A stretch of 64,000 nucleotides of DNA from Malania oleifera. Lineage: Eukaryota; Streptophyta; Magnoliopsida; Santalales; Ximeniaceae. Positions 1 through 11,800 of this stretch are shown piece by piece. Position numbers and translations under genes: made by a program. Numbering within the stretch: position 1 is the stretch's first letter; every line of letters begins with the position of its first letter. The notes beneath the pieces are model-generated. The model was not told where the DNA came from. It did not search any database and was given only the letters and a program-made list of their open reading frames with translations. The DNA lies in contig NC_080418.1 of the NCBI RefSeq assembly GCF_029873635.1, positions 150,591,748 through 150,655,747 of the forward strand, given 5' to 3'.

Positions 1-546
1 GGAAGAGTGCATATTTTGCAGTTTTTGTGGGGGATTTAGTTGGAATGGAATGCTTATATTTTTATGCAGAAATGGAAGTCTTTGGTTTTGCTTTAGGATA
101 GATTCACTATTTGGCCTCCTTGTGGGTTTTTTCAGCTGTGTTTCAAAAATTCAACCTCAACAATCCAAAACAGCAAAGGACACTGGTTCACTGCAGTCAA
201 TGGCTGGGCATAGCAGGACTATTATTAAGGACTATAATGTAATTTTTGATTTGTGTGACACTCGTCAGGGTGCTTGATTAACTGTACCATGGGCTGGCAT
301 CCCTTTATCCAAAAAAATTGAGGGGGGAGGGGGTTTGTTTTCTGATTTACAGCATGATTGGTTGGCTGTGCTGTTTTTATCTATTTTTATTTTGTTTTTT
401 TCTTTCTTCTTGCATCATGTAAGGAGGATTTTTTAAGCTCATTGTTGTACTTCTTCTTCTTAATAAAATCTTCTTTTTCAATTAAAAAAAATAGATTATT
501 TTTCTTGTATGGTTCAACTGAGCTTTTAGATGTTTGATTTTTGCAG
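1..546 (+). other. Intron sequence upstream of the first visible LysRS exon
   Basis: No recognisable exon lies here. The stretch is T-rich and ends in a plausible acceptor (ttgcag at 541-546) directly before the first LysRS exon, so it is best read as intron. The earlier exons of the gene, including class II motifs 1 and 2, must lie before the window. Confidence 0.6.
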
Positions 547-3500
547 GTTTTTGAGATTGTGGTAGAACCAAAGCTTTTACAACCAACATTTGTTTTGGAT
601 TATCCAATTGAAATATCTCCTTTGGCAAAACGACATCGAAGGTACCGATGCCTTTCCAGGAAATGAGACAGTTTTGTACTACTCTGTGTATTGAAATATT
701 TTCTGTTGTGGAATTAAGACATTAATGAACCTGTTGAAGGCCCATGCTATTTTGATTGAATTGGAACTCATAAACTTTTTGTTCATTCTCTTTTCTAATA
801 CTTTTGAAACTCAAGTTACACTTTGCTCTTTATATAATTAAGAAGTTTCAAGCTATTCTCTTTTCTAGTACTTTTAAAACTAAAATTGCACTTTGCTCTT
901 CATATAGTTAAGAAGTTTCATTAGCTTGAACCTTTGTTATACTCATCTAGGGTGGCAACTTACTTTTTTTTTTTTTTTTGTTTCCAAGTGACAGTACTCC
1001 TAAATTAATCATATGTAGTCCCATCCTGTTGGTTGCCTGCTTCTAATTTAATCTCCATATTACTTCAGCTGAGAGCAAAAAATCCTATCTTTCATTTGAT
1101 TCTGAAACTTTACATGGCTTTAGATGACTCCGGTTATTTGCTGCCAATTTTCACCTCAATTGGGTGTATGATGCAACACCTGTGTCCAGTGAATACTTGT
1201 ATGAGTTTTATGCTGAAAATCAGGAGCCATGGCCTGATTGAATGAAATTTATTGGGTTGCCAACCTGTTTAAACCATCCATAATTTGTGGTTCAGTTTAC
1301 ATCACCAGTTTATATCATCACTCACAGGGATCTTTTCCCCCCTTCTAAGCAGAATAAATTGATCTTGTTGACCAAATTTCTCTTAATACTAGCATAATTA
1401 ATTCTGCTTATAATATTTGTCACTAGTTTGTCTGCAGCCATGTTTAGTTTCTCTGTCACATGCCTTCTCTGTCATGTAGTCAGGAGTTTATGAAATGCGA
1501 AGTGGGGCAAATAAGCATTTTAGTGATATAAATACTGCAACTATTGAAATGTTTACTGTTTTGAGTTCTTCTTATCTTACTTTCATTCCTTCCACTATAG
1601 GTGTGCAGGCTTGACTGAGAGATTTGAACTATTCATCTGTGGTCGTGAATTGGCCAATGCATTCTCTGAGTTGACTGATCCTATGGATCAGGTAAGCATT
1701 AGTGCATCTTAGTGGATTTGGCTTCTTGCTGAAAGCAATTATGCTGGTTGGGGTTCTTTCACTTTGATAATTGTACTTTGGAGAGCCCTGATAAGGAAAT
1801 TGGGATAAAATGTGGTAAATGAATTGTGTCCAATTTGGTTTCTCAATTTGGACAAACAAAGCAAGCCAACTTGATGGAACATATAACCTGGTGTGGAACT
1901 TTAGAGTTAAATTCTGGGTGCTCCTTGCCTCAATCACGGACCAATGGGCAGGTTTAGAATCCTTCACGATGATTTTTGTCCTAGTCTTATTCTCATTTTA
2001 TTTGGAGGTGTAAGGTGGATAGTTGGATTGTGGTCCCTGCCCCTATCAGTATCTTCTTTTGATTTGCAAAGGTTCATATCTTTTCTCCATGTCCCTTTTT
2101 TTGGTTGCATTGAGTCCTTTTGATTGAATTTTTGAAATATTATATAGCAGTATATACTGTGAACGTAGTTGGAGATATAGTGTACCTCATTGGTGGCAAC
2201 TTTTTATTTTGTTGACTAGTTTTGATGGAGAACTACCAGAAATGGTGTGATGGCTAAATTTCTGAAAGAGATGAGAAGGAACTTCTGACACTTGTAGATG
2301 GAAAAAATCTTGATTATTTATTATTGTAGATATCTTCACATTGTTGTGATTAGATAACATCTATTGGTAATAATTACTTGTAGTAGACCAAGCAGCATAA
2401 ACAAAAAAAATGGCATGAGCAATAATCCTCAGTTGCTACAGATCTATAACCCTCCTGTTTGTAATTGGAAAATGCACTTTGATTGGAGAGCATACTTAGA
2501 TCTACTTTAATAAAATTAAATTTTAATCTTTTGCCATTGTGATACGGAAATGAAAAGATATAGATGGCGTTGACCTTGATACCATTAGCTTCAATATTTG
2601 GTAGATTCTGGATTCATGCTGAGGCTGGTGTTTATTTATTTTGTTAGTTCTTTCTTTGGCATCCATGAGAATTATGCAGGAAGACTTGTTCCTAAGATTT
2701 TGCGAATGCCTCAAATTGCTAAACAAACTGAGCCAAGGTCCTTGGTTGGAGAAGAAAGCATTTGTTTTCCTGTTACCCTGTATTTTATTTTGTAGTATAT
2801 CATGAAGAGCACTTGTAAAGCTAAAAATTTATCATTAATTTCTATGGTGCAGAGAGGACGCTTGGAAGAGCAAGTGAAGCAGCATAATGAGAAGAGAGCA
2901 ATGAATATTTCAGAAGCACAAATTGTAGAAGAGAGCAAGGAGAAATGTGATGATGATTCGTATGAAGTGACACTCGATGAAGACTTTCTAACAGCTTTGG
3001 AATATGGAATGCCTCCAGCTTCAGGAATGGTACGGTTACCCATTCATCTGTGTTGGTTCACTGAGGGGTTGGCAGTTGAAAAAATCATCCAACTAATTTG
3101 ATGAAGCTATGTTGACTTGTTCTTAAATACTTGTAGGCAGAAACCATACCAGAGACCTAGACTTAATACACTTGTACCCAAACTTCACAGATTGCATCAT
3201 TAAAAGTCTGCTCTGTTTGCAAAATGTGCAACAATATCCAAAATGAAAGAATTATTTTATTAATTCGCATGCCTTACAACCATGCCCCCCTCCCCACTGG
3301 CCTAGCTTTCCTTCACTGAATTCCTAGCACTTAAGACTTTCTTGCCTATTTTCAAAATTTTGGCTAAATTCTAAATTATTTTATGCCAAGTAAGTACCCA
3401 ATCTGCAATTCCTCAGATACACATAACAGATTGAAGTGCTGCAGCATCCCCCATTTCCTGTTCCCTTCCCTTGACAAAAAATTGTGGGTTGGGGCAGGGG

Positions 3501-3739
3501 GTGTTGAGGTTGCTACATGAGCTTTATTGTTGGATAAAATGACCAGAGGAACTAAATTCAAATCAATAACCTTGAACATAAAAACATAATTTGTGTTTAA
3601 TTGCATTGCTGATAATCTTCTTAGTGACTTTGAAATTCATTTTTAGGGACTTGGAATTGACCGGCTGGTGATGCTTCTGACCAACTCTGCAAGTATTCGA
3701 GATGTTATTGCTTTTCCAGTCCTCAAGGTTCAGCAGTAA
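547..3739 (+). CDS. OVA5: Organellar-type lysyl-tRNA synthetase, last four exons (5' part outside window)
   Basis: This is the C-terminal 151 residues of a class II lysine--tRNA ligase, which charges tRNA-Lys with lysine using ATP. Exons are 547-641, 1601-1691, 2853-3029 and 3647-3739 (taa at 3737-3739). All borders are GT/AG and the reading phase is kept throughout. The exons read in order [55 protein letters not shown] and [20 protein letters not shown]. The last contains class II motif 3 with its ATP-binding arginine. The MPPASGM segment and the QQ ending match the bacterial-like plant organellar enzyme as I remember it. The cytosolic enzyme has LPPTGG here and a longer tail. The targeting peptide, anticodon-binding domain and motifs 1-2 are not in the window. 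The symbol is that of the Arabidopsis organellar enzyme, given from memory. No break is seen. Confidence 0.93.
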
Positions 3740-5197
3740 TTCTGCAGCTAAAAGGTCTGCTGTTGTAGTTTTCTTCTAGATTATGAAACTGTTGAAGACA
3801 AAAGAGGAATTTAGTGCCCTCAGATTACAGCGCTTGTACCATGGCTGGATGGTGCTGCAAGTTTCTATCAATTACATCAATATGAAGAGGAAAAGTTAGC
3901 TGCAACTGTGGGATCTCAGTAGAGCTATATGAAAAGGAAAATTTTTGCTGCAACTGTGAGGACTTCTTGCTGTTGTTTGGATCAAAAGAAAGTTCTGATT
4001 TGATGATGTTATGTTGTATTTTCTCCATGCATTTTTCGCCAAGGTCACCTCTTTCTGGTTTGTGGGTCGAAAGAAAGCCTGGCTCCTTTGATGGTGTTGA
4101 GTTATACTTCTTCATACAATTTTGGAAATCTGTGATGCAAAAAAGGAAAAAAAAAAGAAAAAAAATATATTCCTTTAATAAATTTATTTGTTTGAAGTAT
4201 ATGAGTCTATGACAGGAATATTTACATGCACTTCATCATGTGAAATGTATTCCATAAATAAATTTATTTCTTTGACATTACTTTTGTTTCATGCTGCTCT
4301 AGAACAAAGATCCATCCTTAAAGAGGTTGCTTTTGTATTGCAGCCATGACATACAATTTCTCATAGCTTCTTATTACTAATATTTTCGTTCCTTTCTTTT
4401 AGTCTACTAAAATAAAGGAAAAATTGCAGCAGGTAACCGAGAGCGGGCATTAAGGGTAAACCAATACAAGTTATTTTTTATAAACTTTATTTCAATAAAT
4501 GAGAGCAATTACCTTGTTTTGCTAAGTTCATTTTTTAAAAAGAAAAAAAAAATAAATGAAGGAATTTTCTACACTAAGAATTTTGGTGGTTGAATAAGAG
4601 TCGAAATTACTATTTTTGTAGTCGCGCCTAATTCAATAAAATAATTATAACTCAAAATATCTATGAAATAATACTTTTAATTTTGCATAAACCCCTTCAT
4701 GGAGGGAGGTGGGTACACCTTCATTTTGAAATGGTATTATTGTTTGTATTAATATAAAAAGTTTTATTTAGAGTCACTTTTCTAGAGAAAAAGATAAAAG
4801 CAATGATGTACTGTATTTTGGACATTTATAAGTATTGCTTTAAAGAGATGATGACAAAAAATTGTGCTGTCTAAGTTTATATTTTTTTTGTCTGCATCTC
4901 TTTTCGATTTGAAAAAATTGTGGTGTCTGAGTTGTTATCTTTTATTGGTATCTCTCTTAAGCATGTGCGTATGTTGTTGGTGTTTTGCCGAATTAAGGGT
5001 TGCTCTTTTATACCTCTCCTCCTATTTAGGAATTAGTAATGAATAATAAAAAATAATGATCATATATTGCTTTATTTAATAGAAAAGATTAAAATGTTAA
5101 TTAAAAATATTAATAAAAATGTTAGTTTATTTTATAATATTAATGGTTTGACATAATTTAGTTATCATACATTATTTTTTATTACGTATTAATAATA

Positions 5198-5236
<39 letters not shown>

Positions 5237-5822
5237 ATAATGGTACTCTAATAAATTCAAATAAGACTCATAATAAAAGCTGAGCATTCAACTATATCTT
5301 ATTTAATAGATAACAATTTATTTACAAATATAAACAATATAAATACTTTATTCATGGATTGTGATTTCTTAGCAACACATCTCACATATATAGTTTCATC
5401 AAAATCAAATTCGTAATGCATGAACCCACAATTTTCTGCTAAAGAAAAAGCAAAAGGAAACGAAGCAAAAGGGTCGAGGCCCACAGGATCGACGGTGTTC
5501 TTGCTTCGTGCATCTGTGCAGTGACTCATTGCGTTTATCTGTGGCCCTTTTCTCATTCTCTCTCTCTTGCTGGAATATATTTGCAGCCAGTCGAATGGTG
5601 ACACAGGGAGAGAAACAGACAGATTTAGCAGTGAGTCATTACTCGCTTAGTTCTAAAAATTTATCAACTGGAGAAAATTTTCTCTTTATGCAGCTCGATT
5701 TCTCAACAGCCCATTTGTTTTCATGCTTATTTGAATTTGAATTTGAATTTTCCTGTGTATAAACCATCGGCGATGATTTTGAGTTGAGGGGATTAACCAA
5801 AAAAAAAAAAAAAAAAAGAGAA
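3740..5822. other. LysRS 3' region, intergenic spacer and leader of the next gene
   Basis: The first 450 bases are probably LysRS 3'UTR, with aataaa at 4177-4182 as a possible poly(A) signal. The rest is AT-rich with no coding match. The stretch from about 5440 to 5822 is less AT-rich, carries CT-rich runs and ends in a pure A run just before the ATG at 5823, so it is likely the promoter and 5' leader of the next gene. The TSS cannot be placed from sequence. Confidence 0.5.
5200..5235. repeat. (ATT)n microsatellite
   Basis: Twelve uninterrupted TTA-type units in the spacer between the LysRS gene and the next gene. A simple repeat likely to vary in length. Confidence 0.9.
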
Positions 5823-8800
5823 ATGGCACCGAAGAGGAAGGTAGAGCTCACTGCCATTGATGAGAGTGACGCTGCATTGTACCCCGTGTTCCGCAATGCA
5901 GCCAATGACCTCTCTCAGCTCTACAATCAAGCGCTCAGTCTGCAGAAGACGGTGTTTGAGGCTGGCCAAAGACATGCTCTTGTGAGAATTGACAACCCTT
6001 TGTTGAATTCCGCGGTTTCTGCCTGTTTTTCTTGTTCTATTTGATGGGATGAGACCTTATCTTTGCTGTTGATGCTGTTTGCTAAATGCCCATTTGAGGA
6101 TGGCTGCTCTGATTGGCTTTTGGGGAAATACCTGTGCCAATTTGAGACTCTTTTCTTTGATGTTAATTGGAAGTTTTAAATATTTTTTTCTAATGCCCAT
6201 TTGGTGGATGATTGCCTTGATTCCCAATAATTTATTCTTTTGATCGGTTAACTTTTGTTTAATTTGAAATTGAGTTTGCTACAGGGCCAACTGGCTTGGG
6301 TGGAGGAATAATTGTGTCCTATTTCAACTTAACTGATTGTTAATTTCCTTTTTAACATCTACTTAGGTGGTTCAGTTGTGTGTGCGTGCGCACCCGTGTT
6401 TTTTTGGGTGCACTTGTGAATGTTGACTTTTAAGGCTGAAAGCCTGAAGCATATTGGGGTTATGGCAAGAGCATTGGAGAAATTGGACAGAAGCAGGCTG
6501 GAGTAGTTGCTTTATCTTTTGCAACCATTCTATCTACTGATCGAAACAGTGACAGGTTTTATTTATTCTCTGTAGATGACTCTTTTAGGTATGGTTGCGG
6601 AATGGAATGGTTATAGCATAGAGATACAATAGCTTACAAAAATATATATATACATTATCACTATGAAGCAAATAATCATGCAAGATTTTAATTAATCCAA
6701 AATCCATAACATGAAATAGACAAGGTATAAGCAATTCTTAAATTTCACCGAATGTCTATTCATATCCTATTCATGTTGGATGGAATAATACAACATTTGC
6801 ATGTGTGACATTTTTTTATCGTAAATTATTATATTCCTAAATTTATATTTAGTCTTCACCCTATTAATTGACAGAAGCGTTTTTGTTGTGATTAGGAAGC
6901 TGTGTTCTGTACTTGGTTTATTGGTATTGTGTTGAAGAAGAAAATGATGATCACATCATTAATGAATCCATAAAAATAGATTTTCTTCATTTTTGCTATC
7001 TTGAATACCTTATATATCTCGCAGGTAGTGAATTGCAATCCATAATAAAAATAAAACCAAAATACGATGTTCTTCTCTCTCTCTCTCTCTCTCTCTCCAC
7101 AGACGACCACCTCTCCCTAACCCCGCAATAAACTATTTACCTTTTTGTTACTGTGGAACTTTATGGAATGGACTTCTATGTATTTTACATTCAATCTAAA
7201 CTATAAGAAACACTGACACTTCTGGAAGCCTGAAGTTTCTTGCCTGGCACTTCTTGACACGTATCCTACATGTGTCGGAAATTAATTAATTAATTATATA
7301 TTTTTGGACACAGCCGACACTTCTTGACACTTTCAAACCCGGCGAGAACACCTTTGGGACACTTCTCGCATTGAAATGCTGTGTTTTGTTGTCCCATTTA
7401 ATTCTATTGACAAAATCCTAAGAGGAGAAGTCAAGAAACTGAGAGTCAAGAGGTTCTTTGACATTGGAGTTGGACATTAAGCCATAGCACCACTATGCCA
7501 GCCTTGCGGAGCACCATCAGACCTCCCAGCCCCCTGCATTCCTCCTCTCTCTAAAGCCATCGCTAGTTTGCAACATTCTGTTGATCTATTTCTTTTTTAC
7601 TTGATGAGCCATGCTCATTGCCCACCATCAGCCATGCCCTTGAGTTGTTTTTCTATTGTTGGACCAACACTCTATAATATGAATGTAGTTGATGATTGCA
7701 TAAGCGTAGTTTGTAAAATGTCTATTGATAATTTTGTGTAAGTGGTGCTTATACTTCTTTTTAAATCAAAGTTACTACAACACTTGTTATCTGAAAGGAA
7801 AAACATAACCTAAATATGTATATTTTTATATTAATTAATTTATCTTGCTGTGCCATATCCTCATCATTTCAAAATTGACAGATCGCCGTGTCAGTACCAT
7901 GTCATTTTCATCTCTCGTGTCATTAACGGTCCTTCCTAGACTTAATTTTGTGTTAATTATTTAATATTAGATTTTCTGTTCTTTTACCTTTTTTTTTTTT
8001 TGGCATGATGTAGGATGTTGGGATAAATTTTGTTTTTACTTTCTTTATAGATTTATACTTCGTAAGCTTAAGAGGTAAGAATTTAATATGAGCTGGTTTC
8101 AACATTGATAAGATGTTTCATCTTTCAAGCTAACGTGTTGCAGAATCTAAATAACCTTTTTATACCATCTCCTAGATTTGCCTCATAATGTTACTCCACG
8201 TGGCAGCATCATGTAGGGAAAAATAGTTGCCTCATATTGTTACTCCACATGGCAGTGCGTGGAGAGAAAAATAGGTGAAGTCAAAGTGTTTTATATATAT
8301 ATATTTTTTTTTCCGGTCTTTCAAATGGAACTTGAGGGCAGGCCTTGGATCAACAGTAAGGTTGATTCATTGTGACCAGCTGGTCATGGCTTTTAGTCCT
8401 AGGAAACAACATCTTTGCATAAAAGCAGGTATAAGGCTGTGAACACTAAGATGACCCTCTCCTTTGCAAAGACAGGGAGCCTTGTGGCCTATGAACGCCC
8501 TCTTTTTTTTTTTTTCAGTTGGAACTTAAATTATGGAAATATCAAATATTGTGAAACCAACTGAAGCAATGAGACATTCCATGTTTGTGCTTGTATTTTT
8601 TACAGTTGTTGGATAAGGGAAGACTTCAAATTTGATAAAGATACAGAGTTATTACCCAATTTAGCATGTACATAAGGATACTGGAGTAGTAGTTATGTTA
8701 CTAATAAGTAATTAGGGTGAACTCTATCATTTAATCGTTTCCTGCTTGTAGCTTCAAGACGAAATGGATCTTAATGATTTAATTATTGTTGAATATAGTG

Positions 8801-11800
8801 AAGACACTGTTTTCTCACGAGTAATATTGTAAGGAGCCATGAGACAGTTAAACTAACTGGTTTGATGGACCTATTAAATTCCTTATGTGATTAGTATTTG
8901 CCAGGAATGGTTGAACTATGGTTTTATGTATAAATATTATTTCAATGATCAACTGATTTAGAATAGAATTGCTGTCTTGAAGACCTAATTTTATGTACTT
9001 TGCTTAAAATTTTAGGCTTTTTTTAATTTTATCTTTAGTTATTTCGGGATTTTATGAGTTGGCTAGAAGGTTTAATTTTAGGATTTCATGAGTTATGTAG
9101 AAAGCTTGATTTTTGGGTTAACTCTAGAGTCTAGGCTTAATATTATTTTATTAAATTTCTGTTTAATTAGCCCTGTAAGGCCGCCATTCATTGACAATAT
9201 TTTTGGATTAAAAAGTTCAGTTTTCCTTCTATCTTGACTCGAGAATTGGTGTAGGACAGGATTAATTACTTTTACGTTAATATCTTAAACACCTTATGCT
9301 TTCATTATGTGTTAGTTGGTAAGTGATGAGGCTTAGCTTGACTGATGGCTAACAATTAAGGAGGAAACAACAACTCTGTGAGCAATGAAGCTCTTACAAG
9401 TGTCGAAGCTGGCACTGCAGCATTTTTTGTACTGATGTATAATCAAGCAAAATATCTATGATGTAATCATAGATTGCAGGAGCAGCGAGAGTATTTTGTC
9501 CAAAGACATGGTCAACATTGCAATTGCAAACTGAAAAAGCATCCAATCTAATATAAGATCGGTTGGATTAAGGAAGTTGGCAAGATCAATGTAAGCAAGC
9601 CATGCTTAATTGTTAGATTACCACTTTACCTAAAAGCTTAAGCTGTTAGGTTGTGGGCCAACAATATATATCAAGCTTTAACACTCCCCCGCATGTGCAG
9701 CCCGACAACACGTGGAGAGATAAACACATAATAAATAGCACCTATAGTAAGGAATGCAATATATATATATATATATATATTTTTAAATTATGGGCAACAA
9801 GACTAGAACCCAGGACCTCCTGGTAACCAGCTCTGATACCATGTGAGTGGAATTCAATACTTCTTGAATTCTTCTATTAATTATGTACATCCCATTCTTA
9901 CATTATATAATACAATCAACTATTCTAAATAAGGAAATAATCCGCCTATAGAATAATATATAATCTTCTACATTTACCCACTTTCCTAATTTACTCATTA
10001 TTCACTAAGATACTTGGGATATTAAAACCCAGGCATAAAATCAAATTGATTTTCTGAGATCTTCGTTTCTAATCTTAATCTTTGTTCAACTACTCTTTTC
10101 CATAGTTTTATCGTATGACTCATAAGTTTAATTCCACAATAGTTATTAAAATTTTGAATATCTCCTTTATTTTTGTATATAGGTATTAAAGTGCTTTTCC
10201 TCCATTCATCTGACATTTTCTTAGTTTTTACAATTGTATTAAATAAATTAGTTAACCATATAATTCTGTTATCACCCAAGCATTTCCAAACTTCAATTGG
10301 GATGTTATCTAGTCCCATAGCTTTCCCATTTTTCATTTTTTTAGTGCAACTTAACTTCGTTAACTCTAATTTTGCGAATAAATCTTATATTTTAAGTCTT
10401 TTTCCCATTTGACAATTCTAAGTTTAAGCCTTCTATTTGGTTTTCGTTAAACAACTTACTAAAATAATTTCGCCATCTTTCTTTAATATCTTCGTCTTTA
10501 ACCAAGACAATATCATCCTCACTTTTTATACATTTTACATTTCTTAAGTCTTTGCTCTTCCTTTCTCTAGCTTTAGTAAGTTTAAATATATCTCTTTCCC
10601 CTTCTTTTGTACCTAATCTATCATACAAATTATTAAATGATCTATATTTAGCTTCACTAATGGCCCTTTTTGCATCTTTTCTTGCCTCCCTATATTTTTC
10701 AAAGTTATCTCTATTTCTACATTTTTGCCACGTTTTATACCAAATTCTTTTTGTCTTTATGATTTTTTGTACATCTTTATCCCACCACCAACTCTCTTTG
10801 CTATTTGAGAATCTTCCCTTTGATTCTCCTAAAATCTCTTTTGCTATCTTTTTAATAAAGTTGGCTAATCTATTCCAAAGAGTATTTGTATCTATCCCAT
10901 CCTCTATGGTCCAATCCCCATCTTTGATCATTTTATCTTTAATTTTTATTATATTTTCTCCTTTTAGGTTCCACCATCTAGTTCTCCTACACTGGTTTAT
11001 TTTATTTTTCTTCCATTTTTTAATACATATATCTAACACTAAGACTCTATGTTGTGTGGTTAGACTTTCACCTGGAATAACTTTACAATCCTTACATGAT
11101 AAATGATCTACCCTCCTAGTTAAAAAAAAATCTCTTTGACTTCTATTTTGTCCACTTTTAAAGATTATTAAGTGTTTTTCTCTTTTCTTAAAGCAAGTAT
11201 TCATTATACTAAAATCATATGACATAGCAAAGTCTAAAATCATCTCCCCAGACTCATTTTTGTCTCCATATCCATATCCTCTTTGTATCCTCTCATAATT
11301 TTTATTATCTCTTCCAACGTGTTCATTCAGATCTCCTCCTATAAATATTTTCTCAGTCCCTGATATGCCTTGTATAATACTATCCATATCTTCCCAAAAT
11401 TGTCTCTTAAAATTTTCTGCTAAGCCAACTTGAGGAGTATAAGCACTAATGATATTTATTATCTCTTGTCCTAATACCATCTTGATTTTTATAATTCTAT
11501 CCCTTACTCTAGTTACATCCACAACACTATATTTTAAGTTTTTGTCTATAATAATGCCTACTCTATTCTTATGATTTTCTTTTCCAGTGTACCAAAGTTT
11601 AAATCCTGATTTATTGATTTCTCTAGCTTTCGCCCCCACCCACTTAGTTTCCGGAAGGCAAATTGTATTAAATCTTCTTCTAATCATTGTATCCACAATT
11701 TCCATGCTTTTACCCGTAAGTGTCCCTATATTCCAAGTTGCTAATCTAATCCTAGTTTTTTGAACTAACGTCTTTACCTGCGCATGTCCAGAATGATGCA

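Noticed and set aside
5508-5762. An 84-codon frame in the leader of the 147-residue gene
   Set aside because: CT-rich leader sequence with low complexity and no conserved motif. It is more likely 5'UTR or promoter.
9800-9845. tRNA-derived SINE (A and B box-like motifs next to tggtatcagagc)
   Set aside because: The motif directly follows an LTR-like CA end and a purine run lies further on, which fits a primer-binding site of a TRIM or Copia better. Kept only as the second choice.
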